From Haloferax marinisediminis (GTDB lineage Archaea; Halobacteriota; Halobacteria; Halobacteriales; Haloferacaceae), in NCBI RefSeq assembly GCF_009674585.1, contig NZ_WKJP01000005.1:185597-249596 (forward strand): a stretch of DNA of 64,000 nt. Reading direction: 5' to 3'. Shown here piece after piece: positions 50,287 through 58,720 of this stretch. Within the stretch, counting starts at the first letter, position 1. Every line of letters starts with the position of its first letter. Below the pieces are notes generated by a model. That model was not told the origin of the DNA and searched no databases. It was given only the letters and a program-made list of their open reading frames with translations. The translations under genes and the position numbers were made by a program.

Positions 50287-51576
50287 CTACTGGCCGCGGT
50301 GGTCGTAGACGCGTTGGACCTTGCCGACTTCGGTGCGGGCGATGTTCCCGTACTCGACGAGGTTCAGTTCGTCGGGCGTGAACGACAGCACGTTCGAGAG
50401 TCGTTTGGTGATTCGGCTTTTGAGGTCGCTGATGGACCCATCGAAGTCGTCGACGACTTCGACGGTCACTTTCAGTTTGTCGAGGTTGTCCTCACGCGAG
50501 ATGTCGATGCGGTAGTGTGGCGCTACCTCCTCGAACTCGAGGACGACCGACTCGACTTCACTGGGGTAGAAGTTGACCCCGCGGATGATGATGAGGTCGT
50601 CCGAGCGGCCCGTGATGTTGTCCATACGAACAGCAGTTCGCCCGCACTCACAGGTGTCGTAGTTCAGTCGGGTCAGGTCACCGGTGCGGTACCGAAGAAC
50701 GGGAAGCGCCTGTTTCGACAGCGTCGTCAACACGAGTTCGCCTTCTTCGCCCTCTTCGACGAGTTCGCCGGTGTTCGGGTCGATTATCTCCGGGTAGAAG
50801 TAGTCCTCCCAGATGTGGAGGCCATCCTGCTGTTCACATTCGATAGAGACCCCGGGGCCCACGATTTCGGAGAGGCCGTAGATGTCGATGCCGGTGACGC
50901 CGAGGCGCTCTTCGATCTCCTTGCGCATCGGTTCGGTACATGGCTCTGCACCGAAGATGACGACTCGCAGGGGGAGTTCTCTGAGGTCGTAGCCCATATC
51001 TTCGGCGACTTCTGCGAGGTAGAGCGCGTACGACGGTGTACACGAGATGACGTCGCTTCCGAGGTCCGCGAGCATCTCGACTTGCCGTTGGGTGTTCCCC
51101 CCGCCGATGGGGATGACCGTCGCGCCGAGTTCTTCGACACCCTGGTGAAGTCCGAGACCTCCGGTGAACAGCCCGTATCCGTACGCATTCTGGACGATGT
51201 CGTCTGGGCCGATTCCCGAGGCGACCAGACATCGCGCGACTGCCTTGCTCCACACGTCGAGGTCGGCTTGGGTGTAGCCGACGATTTTCGGTTTTCCGGT
51301 CGTCCCCGAAGAGGCGTGGATACGCACGACGTCCTCCATATCGACGGCGAACATGCCCGTCGGATAGTAGTCACGGAAGTCCTCTTTCGTCGTGAACGGG
51401 AGTTTCGAGAGGTCTTCGACGCTCTCGATGTCGTCCGGTGTGAGACCCTCGGCGTCGAACATCTCACGGTAGTAGTCGACGTTCTCGTATGCGGTCTGCA
51501 CCATCTCCTTGAGACGCTCGTCTTGGACCTCCCGAAGTTCGTCTCGTGAGGCGACCTCCATGCTATCGAATACCAT
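50287..51576 (-). CDS. paaK: Phenylacetate-CoA ligase (PaaK), copy 2
   Basis: The 429-aa paralogue of the ligase at 41473-42765 keeps all motifs: SSGTTGKPKIVGYTQADLDVW, VIFGAEPCTEPMRKEIEE, DIYGLSEIVGPGVSIECEQQDG, RYRTGDLTRL and GVNFYPSEVESVVLEFEEV. It has its own location between the second thioesterase and the thiolase, so the two ligases may serve different aromatic acids or conditions. The first five residues could be an extension, with an in-frame ATG at 51561. Confidence 0.92.
   Translation of the reverse strand: MVFDSMEVASRDELREVQDERLKEMVQTAYENVDYYREMFDAEGLTPDDIESVEDLSKLPFTTKEDFRDYYPTGMFAVDMEDVVRIHASSGTTGKPKIVGYTQADLDVWSKAVARCLVASGIGPDDIVQNAYGYGLFTGGLGLHQGVEELGATVIPIGGGNTQRQVEMLADLGSDVISCTPSYALYLAEVAEDMGYDLRELPLRVVIFGAEPCTEPMRKEIEERLGVTGIDIYGLSEIVGPGVSIECEQQDGLHIWEDYFYPEIIDPNTGELVEEGEEGELVLTTLSKQALPVLRYRTGDLTRLNYDTCECGRTAVRMDNITGRSDDLIIIRGVNFYPSEVESVVLEFEEVAPHYRIDISREDNLDKLKVTVEVVDDFDGSISDLKSRITKRLSNVLSFTPDELNLVEYGNIARTEVGKVQRVYDHRGQ
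51254..51420 (-). repeat. 167-bp patch near-identical to the first paaK gene (copy 2)
   Basis: This is the partner of 42434-42600, covering the region from before the ATP loop to the TTKEDFRD segment, gapless, with 11 differences by my count. Flanking codons differ much more. Confidence 0.75.
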
Positions 51577-51711
51577 TTACAGTTGAACCCGATGATAGAA
51601 TATGATAAAAATGATGCGGTCGGTTCAACGCACTCGGGTGGGACGTGATGCAGTTGGGTCACCGTCATCTGGAGGCGAACCTATTTCGCGGGGGACACGC
51701 AAGCGACTACC

Positions 51712-52875
51712 ATGCGAGACGCGTACATTGTCGGAGCGGGCCAATCGAAGTATGGTGCGTTCCCGGACGAGAGTTACCGGTCGCTGTTCGCGACGGCCTT
51801 CGAGGAGGCAATCGAGAGCGCGAGCGGCGTCGGCCCCGACGACGTAGACGAAGCAGTCGTCGGGTCACTCGGCGTCGGCGGCCGGCAACTCGGTCTATCT
51901 GGCCCCGCCGTCACCGAACACGTTGGACTCCACGGTGTCCCCTGTTCCCGAATCGAAAACGCCTGTGCAGCGAGCGGATACGCTGTGCGACAGGCGGTGC
52001 AGGCGGTCAAAAGCGGGATGGCCGACGTAGCCCTCGCCGGTGGGTACGAAGTCATGACCGACATGAGCGGCGACGTGGCGAAGTACTGGCTCGGTGTGAG
52101 TGGTGAGACGGAGTGGGAGCGCCTCACGGGAACGACGTTCTCCGGCGTCTACGCTCAGATGGCCTCGGCCTACCTCGACACCTACGACGCCTCTCCCGAC
52201 CACTTCTCCAAAGTCGCGGTGAAGAACCACGCGAACGGGGCGAAGAATCCTAAAGCCCATCTCGGATTCGAGTGTTCCCTCGACGACGCACGAAACGCAC
52301 CCGTCGTCGCCGACCCGTTGAACCTCTATCACTGCTGTCCGACTTCCGACGGCGCTGCAGCGGTCATCGTCGCCAGCGAAGACGTGGCCAGCACCTGTGA
52401 CGACGCAGTTCGTGTGGCAGGCGTTGGGGCCGCCTCCGAACGCGTCGGTCTCTTCCAGCGGGACAGCTACACCTCCATTCAGTCGTCGGCACAGGCAGCC
52501 GAGACCGCCTACGAAATGGCGGGCCTCGGACCTGAGGATGTTGACTTCGCCGAAGTACACGACTGCTTTGCCATCGCCGAACTCATGGCGTACGAAGACC
52601 TCGGATTCTGTGAGCGCGGTAGAGCGCCCGAACTCATCGACGAGGGCGTCACCGAGTTGGGCGGCGACTTACCCGTCAACCCCTCTGGCGGCCTCAAGTC
52701 GAAGGGACACCCCATCGGAGCCACCGGTGCAGGACAGGCCGTCGAGGCGTTCAAACAACTCACCGGCCACGCCGACGACCGACAGGTGTCGGGTGCGAAG
52801 GTCGGTGTTACCCACAACGTTGGGGGGTCCGGCGGTGCAGCAGTCGTTCACGTCCTCGAAGGAGGTGTCCTATGA
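51712..52875 (+). CDS. SCP-x-like thiolase
   Basis: The 387-aa thiolase-fold protein has the nucleophile RIENACAASGYAVRQ (Cys), HDCFAIAELMAYEDLGF (His region) and NPSGGLKSKGHPIGATGAGQ (GHP His). The last loop is VGVTHNVGGSGG, without the second Cys of classical thiolases, as in SCP-x/archaeal acetoacetyl-CoA thiolases. It overlaps by 4 nt the HMG-CoA-synthase-like/zinc-ribbon/OB fusion gene; archaeal thiolases of this type form complexes with HMG-CoA synthase and a DUF35 protein. Likely substrate is a beta-ketoacyl-CoA. Confidence 0.88.
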   Translation: MRDAYIVGAGQSKYGAFPDESYRSLFATAFEEAIESASGVGPDDVDEAVVGSLGVGGRQLGLSGPAVTEHVGLHGVPCSRIENACAASGYAVRQAVQAVKSGMADVALAGGYEVMTDMSGDVAKYWLGVSGETEWERLTGTTFSGVYAQMASAYLDTYDASPDHFSKVAVKNHANGAKNPKAHLGFECSLDDARNAPVVADPLNLYHCCPTSDGAAAVIVASEDVASTCDDAVRVAGVGAASERVGLFQRDSYTSIQSSAQAAETAYEMAGLGPEDVDFAEVHDCFAIAELMAYEDLGFCERGRAPELIDEGVTELGGDLPVNPSGGLKSKGHPIGATGAGQAVEAFKQLTGHADDRQVSGAKVGVTHNVGGSGGAAVVHVLEGGVL

Positions 52876-54296
52876 ACGCGATTGCCGGCGTCGGCGCGTA
52901 CGTCCCTCGATTGTATCTCTCTGCGGACTCGTACCGGGAGGCGTGGGGCAAAGGCGGTGCCGCAGGTGTCGAACGCATGGCTGTTCCGGACGCCGACGAA
53001 GACACGCTCACGATGGGCACCGAGGCCGGACGACGAGCACTCGCGGCCGCCGACGTGGATGCGGGCGATATCACTCACCTCGCCTTTGCAACGACGACGC
53101 CACCGGCCGGCGAAGAAGAAGCAACCGTTCGTCTCGCATCACTCCTCGGTGTCTCTTCGGCGGCAACGACGCGACAGTACGGTGGCGGAACACAAGTTGG
53201 TGCAGTCGCCCTCGCCGCAACGCTCGACGTCTCCGGCCCGGCACTCGTCGTCGTCGCCGACAGTCCACAAGGTGCACCTGAGAGCGACGAAGGCGCCGCC
53301 GCTGGCGCAGGCGCTGCTGCCCTCGTACTCACTGAAGATGGCTCGCTAACCGTCGACGCAGTCGGCGAGTTCAGCGACCCATACCCCGGAACGCGGTTCC
53401 GTCAGCGCGGCCAGCGCGAGACAGAATCTATCGGTATCACCCAATACGAGCGCGACGCGTACACGTCTACAGTCGGCGGCGCCGTGGACGCTCTCGACGT
53501 GGACGTCTCGGACGTCGATGCTGCTGCACTCACGTCACCAGATGGGAAGCTCCCATACCGCGCCGCACGAACCATGGGCGCCTCGACTGCTCAAATCGCC
53601 GCTGGCACAGTCGTCTCTCAGACCGGCGATACCGGCGCAGCAGGACCGTTCCTCGGCCTCGCATCCGCACTCGAAGACGGAGCAGAGTCAGTCCTCATCG
53701 TCGGATGGGGCGGTGGGGCAGGCGCAACTGCACTCTCCCTCACCGCAACAGCAGAGACGCCGGTCGACGCAGTCCTCGACGGTGACACCGAACTCTCGTA
53801 CGCCGAAGCACTCCGACGGCGTGGAACGATCACAGGCGAAGAACCCGAAGGCGGTGGCGCGTACGTGAGCGTGCCGACGTGGCGACAGACGATTCCGCAA
53901 CGACACCGACTCGTCGCAGGACGCTGTCGTGAGTGCGACTCGCTTGCGTTCCCTCCAGAGGGGGCGTGCGCTGAATGCGGGTCGCTCGCTGGCTACGACG
54001 ACACGCCACTCTCGGGCGAGGGGACTGTCGAGGCGGCGACAGCAATCGGCCAAGGTGGGGCACCGCCTGAGTTCGTCGAACAGCAACAACGTTCTGGGTC
54101 GTTCGCTGTCGCTGTCGTCGCGTTCGACGGCCCCGACGGTGAAGAGTCAGTCAGCGTCCCTGCGCAAGTGGTCGACTCGCCTGTCGGAACGCCGGCAATC
54201 GGCGAACGGATACAGGCCGTGCCGCGCCGCATATACAAGCAAGAAGGCGTCATTCGGTACGGCTTCAAAGTGATTCCGACGGCGGCCCAGCGGTAG
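52872..54296 (+). CDS. HMG-CoA-synthase-like domain fused to zinc ribbon and OB-fold (DUF35), catalytic Cys absent
   Basis: The 474-aa protein has an N-terminal condensing-enzyme domain (IAGVGAYVPRLYLSADSY; GVERMAVPDADEDTLTMGTEAGRRAL; HLAFATTTPP) and a C-terminal DUF35 region: IPQRHRLVAGRCRECDSLAFPPEGACAECGS (Cys4 zinc ribbon) then an OB-fold (GEGTVEAATAIGQG, QVVDSPVGTPAIGERIQAVPRRIY). The condensing domain has no cysteine anywhere: the usual FxCKAGT nucleophile region reads RQYGGGTQVGAVAL. HMG-CoA synthesis by this chain is therefore very unlikely. A role as CoA-substrate channel or partner for the overlapping thiolase gene is inferred. Confidence 0.85.
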   Translation: MNAIAGVGAYVPRLYLSADSYREAWGKGGAAGVERMAVPDADEDTLTMGTEAGRRALAAADVDAGDITHLAFATTTPPAGEEEATVRLASLLGVSSAATTRQYGGGTQVGAVALAATLDVSGPALVVVADSPQGAPESDEGAAAGAGAAALVLTEDGSLTVDAVGEFSDPYPGTRFRQRGQRETESIGITQYERDAYTSTVGGAVDALDVDVSDVDAAALTSPDGKLPYRAARTMGASTAQIAAGTVVSQTGDTGAAGPFLGLASALEDGAESVLIVGWGGGAGATALSLTATAETPVDAVLDGDTELSYAEALRRRGTITGEEPEGGGAYVSVPTWRQTIPQRHRLVAGRCRECDSLAFPPEGACAECGSLAGYDDTPLSGEGTVEAATAIGQGGAPPEFVEQQQRSGSFAVAVVAFDGPDGEESVSVPAQVVDSPVGTPAIGERIQAVPRRIYKQEGVIRYGFKVIPTAAQR

Positions 54297-54333
54297 CATC
54301 CGTCCATCTCCGCGTCCTCACAACTCGCTGTTT

Positions 54334-55479
54334 TTAGGGTCGTTCGAACACCGTGGCGACACCTTGTCCGAACCCGACACACATCGTCGCGAGGCCGTAC
54401 TGGCCATCACGACGGTCGAGTTCGTGGAGGAGCGTGGTCGCGATGCGTGCGCCAGAGCACCCGAGTGGATGCCCGAGGGCGATTGCGCCGCCGTTGACGT
54501 TCAACTTCTCGTCGTCGATACCGAGTTCGCGTTTGCAGTAGAGACTCTGTGACGCGAACGCCTCGTTGAGTTCGACGAGGTCGATGTCATCCATCGTCAG
54601 TCCGGCCTCGTCGAGGGCAGCGCGAGTTGCTGGCACCGGACCGATACCCATCTCTTCGGGGTCGACACCGACCACTGCGCGCGAGACGACACGCCCGAGG
54701 ACTGGCAAGTCGTTCTCCGTGGCGTAGCGTTCTGCGGTGACGAGCGCACCTGCCGCGCCGTCGGTCAACGGTGACGCGTTGCCGGGGGTGACTGACGCTG
54801 CGTCGTCGTCAGCGAAGACCGTGGGGAGCGATTCGAGAACGTCCATCGACGTGTCCTCCCGCGGCCCTTCGTCGTGTTCGACCATTCCATCGGGGGTTTC
54901 GACAGGGACGATTTCGTCGTCGAACCGTCCCGTGGAACGCGCTCCGATTGCCCGTTCGTGTGACCGAAGCGCGAATGCATCCTGGTCGGTGCGAGCGATG
55001 TCGTATCGTCGAGCGACCGTCTCTGCGGTCATTCCCATCGAGAGCGACTCACCGCCGTCGTATCGCGCTTGCAGTGCTGGATGGAGCCAATCGGAGAACG
55101 GCACTCGGGACATGTGTTCGACGCCAGCGATGGGATAGACCTCCCCATCGCCCGCCTCGATCGCGCGGGCGGCGTCGTTGAGCGTTGTCAGCGACGACCC
55201 ACAGAGACGCGACACCGTCGCGCCCGGCACCGACTCGGGGAAGCCACCGGCCAAGAGTGACTGTCGTGCGAGGTTTCGGCCCTGTTCTTCTTCTTGGTTC
55301 GCACAGCCAAGTCGGAAGTCGACCCACTCCTCGGGTGGAACGCCAGTTCGGTCGACGAGTGCGTCGAGAACCGAGATGACCAACTCTTCGGAGTGTAGGT
55401 CAGCGAATCCGCCGTCTTTCTTGGCTTGTGGCGTTCGCACTGCGTCGACGATGACTGCTCGCTCGGTGGAACCGCTCAT
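54334..55479 (-). CDS. Acetyl-CoA C-acyltransferase (beta-ketothiolase)
   Basis: The 381-aa classical thiolase has [42 protein letters not shown] (nucleophilic Cys), [20 protein letters not shown] (GHP His) and [10 protein letters not shown] (second Cys). It cleaves 3-ketoacyl-CoA to acetyl-CoA and a shortened acyl-CoA; in the paa pathway PaaJ does this twice, releasing acetyl-CoA and succinyl-CoA. It converges with the fusion gene and is divergent from the 3-hydroxyacyl-CoA dehydrogenase. Assignment to PaaJ is by context. Confidence 0.92.
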   Translation of the reverse strand: MSGSTERAVIVDAVRTPQAKKDGGFADLHSEELVISVLDALVDRTGVPPEEWVDFRLGCANQEEEQGRNLARQSLLAGGFPESVPGATVSRLCGSSLTTLNDAARAIEAGDGEVYPIAGVEHMSRVPFSDWLHPALQARYDGGESLSMGMTAETVARRYDIARTDQDAFALRSHERAIGARSTGRFDDEIVPVETPDGMVEHDEGPREDTSMDVLESLPTVFADDDAASVTPGNASPLTDGAAGALVTAERYATENDLPVLGRVVSRAVVGVDPEEMGIGPVPATRAALDEAGLTMDDIDLVELNEAFASQSLYCKRELGIDDEKLNVNGGAIALGHPLGCSGARIATTLLHELDRRDGQYGLATMCVGFGQGVATVFERP

Positions 55480-55564
55480 ACAGACAGGTGTGGCACCATC
55501 TGTCTTGAACCTTCGTTAGAAAAGAGGCAAACGATTATGATGGTTCCCGAGTCCTGTTTGAATA

Positions 55565-56449
55565 ATGCACGTTAGTGTACTCGGCGCCGGAACCATGGGA
55601 CACGGGATTGCGCAGGTGTCCGCCATGGCCGGCCACGAGGTTACCATGCGAGATATCGAAGACGAGTACGTCCAGAACGGCTTGGACGCCATCGAGCGGA
55701 ATCTGCAGGGTGGTGTCGACCGGGACAAGGTGACGCCGGACGAGATGTCGGCGACCTTGGAACGGATTTCTGGAACGACGTCTCTGGAGGACGCAGTCGC
55801 CGGTGCAGACCTCGTCATCGAGGCTGTTCCGGAGAACATGGACCTGAAGCGGGACACGGTGAGCGACGTGGAGTCCCTCGTCGGCGACGACACCATCATC
55901 GCGTCGAACACGTCGTCGCTGTCCGTCACAGAGATTATGAGCGCGCTCGACGACCCGGGGCGGGGCATCGGTCTTCACTTCTTCAACCCTGTCCACATCA
56001 TGGGCCTCGTGGAAGTCGTCGTCGCCGAACAGACAGCCGCCGACACGCTCGGCTTCGCGACCGAGTACGTCGAAGGAATCGGCAAGGCGGTCGTCGAGGT
56101 CGGTGACTCGCCCGGATTCGCCTCGTCGCGCCTCGGCGTCGCACTCGGTGTCGAAGCCATGCGGATGGTCCAAGAGGGCGTCGCATCACCACGAGACATC
56201 GACGCGTCGATGGAACTCGGTTACAATCACCCGATGGGTCCAATCGAACTCGGCGACGTCGTCGGCCTCGACGTCCGACTCGGCATCCTCGAGTACCTCC
56301 GTGAGGAGCTCGGTGAGCGCTTCCGCCCACCGCAGATTCTCAAGCGGAAGGTCCGCGCAGGGAAACTCGGAAAGAAGACCGGTGAAGGCTTCTACGTCTG
56401 GGAAGACGGCGAAATCGTCGGCGTGAGCGAGGACGTGATGAGCAGATGA
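55565..56449 (+). CDS. 3-hydroxyacyl-CoA dehydrogenase (PaaH/Hbd type)
   Basis: The 294-aa protein has an N-terminal Rossmann domain MHVSVLGAGTMGHGIAQVSAMAGHEVTMRDI (GxGxxG), the substrate/catalytic HFFNPVHIMGLVEVV (catalytic His) and TSSLSVTEI region, and a C-terminal helical domain NHPMGPIELGDVVGLDV. It oxidises (S)-3-hydroxyacyl-CoA with NAD+. It overlaps by 4 nt the next enoyl-CoA hydratase gene, giving a two-gene unit for beta-oxidation of the opened ring. Confidence 0.94.
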   Translation: MHVSVLGAGTMGHGIAQVSAMAGHEVTMRDIEDEYVQNGLDAIERNLQGGVDRDKVTPDEMSATLERISGTTSLEDAVAGADLVIEAVPENMDLKRDTVSDVESLVGDDTIIASNTSSLSVTEIMSALDDPGRGIGLHFFNPVHIMGLVEVVVAEQTAADTLGFATEYVEGIGKAVVEVGDSPGFASSRLGVALGVEAMRMVQEGVASPRDIDASMELGYNHPMGPIELGDVVGLDVRLGILEYLREELGERFRPPQILKRKVRAGKLGKKTGEGFYVWEDGEIVGVSEDVMSR

Positions 56450-57258
56450 CCGACGTCGAAGCAGTCGCCGCGGAGTGCGAGACGGTCGACGTCGCAGTCG
56501 ACGACAGAGCCGAAGGCGTGGTCACCGTCACGATGAACCGCCCCGATGCACGAAACGCGCTCAACGGGACGCTCCGTGCGGAACTGAAGCGCGTCCTCGA
56601 CGCCATCGAAGAGAGTAGCGCACGCGTCGTCGTCCTCACCGGTGCAGACGAGGCGAAGGCGTTCGTCGCCGGCGCCGACGTAACCGAGCTCCGTGAACGG
56701 GACATGCTCGAACAGCGCGAGGCGAGCAAGCGACCACGTGTGTACGAGTACGTCGACGACCTCAAACAGCCCGTCATCGCCCGCATCAATGGCCACGCCC
56801 TCGGTGGCGGATGTGAGTTGATACAGGCGTGTGACGTCCGCATCGCCCACGAGCGAGCGAAGATTGGCCAACCCGAAATCAATCTTGGAATCATGCCCGG
56901 TGGTGGCGGAACGCAGCGACTCCCCCGTCTCGTCGGAGAGGGACACGCGATGCGACTCATCCTCACTGGAGAACTCATCTCCGCGACAGAGGCGGCTGAC
57001 ATCGGACTCGTCGACGAAGTCTACGGCGACGACGAATTCGACGACCGTGTGTACGAACTCGCCGAGATGATGGCGACCAAGAGTCCCGTCGCCCTCGAAT
57101 TCGCCAAGAAAGCGGTCAAAGCCGCCTCGCGGATGGACCTCGAACAAGGAATCGAATACGAGGCAGAACTGTTCGCACAACTGTTCGGAAGTCCAGACAA
57201 GAACGAAGGAATCGACGCGTTCTTCGAAGACAGAGACCCCGAGTGGCACGACAACTGA
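56446..57258 (+). CDS. Enoyl-CoA hydratase (PaaF type)
   Basis: The 270-aa crotonase has both catalytic glutamates: GHALGGGCELIQACDVRIA (first Glu) and GQPEINLGIMPGGGGTQRLPRLVG (second Glu), with ADEAKAFVAGADVTELRE as oxyanion loop. It should hydrate 2,3-dehydroacyl-CoA to 3-hydroxyacyl-CoA, feeding the overlapping dehydrogenase in reverse gene order. The intact acid/base pair contrasts with the two degenerate crotonases at 3262 and 36410. Confidence 0.92.
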   Translation: MTDVEAVAAECETVDVAVDDRAEGVVTVTMNRPDARNALNGTLRAELKRVLDAIEESSARVVVLTGADEAKAFVAGADVTELRERDMLEQREASKRPRVYEYVDDLKQPVIARINGHALGGGCELIQACDVRIAHERAKIGQPEINLGIMPGGGGTQRLPRLVGEGHAMRLILTGELISATEAADIGLVDEVYGDDEFDDRVYELAEMMATKSPVALEFAKKAVKAASRMDLEQGIEYEAELFAQLFGSPDKNEGIDAFFEDRDPEWHDN

Positions 57259-57260
57259 TG

Positions 57261-57277
57261 TTCGAGTAGTTCGAACG
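57261..57277. promoter_or_regulatory. 17-bp palindromic element, copy 1 (probable IclR operator)
   Basis: TTCGAGTAGTTCGAACG begins 3 nt after the stop of the enoyl-CoA hydratase gene. It matches TTCGAnnnnTWCGAACG, shared by four other copies around the IclR gene. Confidence 0.5.
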
Positions 57278-57658
57278 TTTTTTGAAACACATCATTGTTG
57301 ACGAACGTACGAATATCACGGTATCTCCGGGTGAATTACAAAATCACTTCGAACTTTTGGACGCACTAGTGACTAGAACACTCAGTCTGCCGATTGTTGG
57401 CCCGCGAGTAGTCACTCTGCTGTTCCGCTCTTTCGAACGTGCGTCCGTAAGTATAGAACAGTTGTACGAACTGATAGAACGTCTGTCTGCGCGATCAAAA
57501 CCAGACTGTGAGTGTCCTTACACCCATACAGGTGTAATAGTAGACCTAAAAATAACGGGGGCGTCTTCCCTGTCGCCATTACAGAGGTACTACCGTAATT
57601 TGTACGGATACCATGCGAAAACAACGAGAAACCATAACGATTGTTTCACAGAATTTCG

Positions 57659-57675
57659 TTCGAACTATTCGAACG
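57659..57675. promoter_or_regulatory. 17-bp palindromic element, copy 2 (probable IclR operator)
   Basis: TTCGAACTATTCGAACG is an imperfect inverted repeat (CGTTCGAA/TTCGAACG halves) in the gap downstream of the IclR gene, close to the consensus of the other copies. Confidence 0.55.
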
Positions 57676-57770
57676 TCGGTTCTTGCCGCGAGTCAGTGGA
57701 GTTCCTGAAGAGAAACCGTACAGACGGGAGCGCTGAACGGTCACAATCACGTGTTCTCTGTGAGTAGCCG

Positions 57771-57787
57771 TTCGAATAATACGAACG
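57771..57787. promoter_or_regulatory. 17-bp palindromic element, copy 3 (probable IclR operator)
   Basis: TTCGAATAATACGAACG, 112 nt after copy 2 and 46 nt before the IclR stop codon. A further half-site GTTCGATAG follows it. Confidence 0.55.
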
Positions 57788-57832
57788 GGCGTTCGATAGA
57801 GTGAGTTCCGTGAGAAATTGGTCGCAGGGTAA

Positions 57833-58597
57833 TTACGAGAAGTTGAGGTTGATTTCGACTTCGTTCGCCGCACCGAGGAGCAAGTTTGCGAGGTCGACAG
57901 TCAACCGTTCTCCTTTCAGTCGGTTCGATGGTCCCGAGATACTGATTGCACCGACTGGGTAGCCGTCTTGGTCGGTGACGACGACACCGACAGCGTGGAG
58001 TTTGGGAACGATTTCTTCGCGGTTGAGTGCGAACCCACGGTCACGAACCGTGCTCAGCTCCTCGAAGAGGTCGTCGGGCTCAGTAATCGTGTGCGACGTC
58101 TTCGCCGGGAGGCCGTGTTGGTCGATGATGGCTTCGACGCGTTCGTCGGGGAACGCAGAGAGGATGGCCTTCCCGGCGGCGAGTTGGTGGAGGTACGAAC
58201 GTGTCCCCTCTCTGGCCGGCGTCCGAACAGAGTGTTTGCCTGCGGCCCCGTAGAGATGAATCCCGCGGCCCTTTTCTTCCGTAACGCACCAGACCTTCTC
58301 GCCCGTCTCCTCGGCGAGTTCGTCGACCTTTGGCTTCGCAACCTCGTAGAACTGGTGTTGGTTGCGAGCGTAGATACCAAAGTCGAGGAGCCGAAGCCCG
58401 ACGCGATGTCCGTTCTCGTCTGGGACGACGAACCCCTCACGTTCGAGCGTCTTCAGGTGCCTGTGGACAGTACTCTTTGCCAGCCCGAGTTCGGAGGCGA
58501 GCTTCGTCGGTCCGAGCGGCCCTCGTTCTTTGAGGCATTCGAGGATGGCGAAAGACGTCGTCGCCGTCTTCACTGGACGGCGTTGTTCGTCGGTCAT
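57833..58597 (-). CDS. IclR-family transcriptional regulator
   Basis: The 254-aa protein has an N-terminal winged helix (TATTSFAILECLKERGPLGPTKLASELGLAKSTVHRHLKTLEREGFV) and a C-terminal IclR effector domain (KPKVDELAEETGEKVWCVTEEKGRGIHLYGA, SYLHQLAAGKAILSAFPDERVEAII, HAVGVVVTDQDGYPVGAISISGPSNRL). IclR proteins usually control catabolic operons in response to aromatic or organic-acid ligands. Two copies of the 17-bp element lie just upstream, suggesting autoregulation together with the divergent EthD-TPP-enzyme operon. An in-frame ATG at 58624 would add 9 residues. Confidence 0.92.
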   Translation of the reverse strand: MTDEQRRPVKTATTSFAILECLKERGPLGPTKLASELGLAKSTVHRHLKTLEREGFVVPDENGHRVGLRLLDFGIYARNQHQFYEVAKPKVDELAEETGEKVWCVTEEKGRGIHLYGAAGKHSVRTPAREGTRSYLHQLAAGKAILSAFPDERVEAIIDQHGLPAKTSHTITEPDDLFEELSTVRDRGFALNREEIVPKLHAVGVVVTDQDGYPVGAISISGPSNRLKGERLTVDLANLLLGAANEVEINLNFS

Positions 58598-58631
58598 CGT
58601 GTGACATCCGTTCTCATCACTCATAAATGTG

Positions 58632-58648
58632 TTCGAGGACTTCGAACG
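58632..58648. promoter_or_regulatory. 17-bp palindromic element, copy 4 (probable IclR operator)
   Basis: TTCGAGGACTTCGAACG lies 35 nt upstream of the IclR start at 58597 and upstream of the divergent EthD gene at 58721. It overlaps the expected core promoter of iclR. Confidence 0.6.
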
Positions 58649-58651
58649 GGT

Positions 58652-58668
58652 GTTCATACTACTCGAAC
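58652..58668. promoter_or_regulatory. 17-bp palindromic element, copy 5 (probable IclR operator)
   Basis: TTCATACTACTCGAACG is a weaker copy, exactly 20 bp downstream in register of copy 4. That is about two helical turns, suggesting cooperative binding. Its right half matches the consensus and its left half is degenerate. Confidence 0.5.
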
Positions 58669-58720
58669 GGTTTGGACGGGCGATAGAGCAAAGTAGTCGC
58701 CAGTGAGATAGCTGACGTGC

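Larger units (their letters stand above)
57259..57832. other. Intergenic region of about 570 nt with three IclR-type elements and no convincing gene
   Basis: The stretch is AT-rich compared with its surroundings. A plus-strand frame at 57282-57767 lacks acidic bias and has scattered Cys/Asn/Tyr residues, so it is not called. Three 17-bp TTCGA...CGAACG elements lie at 57261, 57659 and 57771. A small RNA or decayed gene is possible but not shown. Confidence 0.45.

Noticed and set aside
57282..57767. Plus-strand open frame of 161 codons downstream of the enoyl-CoA hydratase gene
   Set aside because: Neutral, Cys/Asn-rich composition unlike haloarchaeal proteins, overlaps operator-like elements, no recognised motif.
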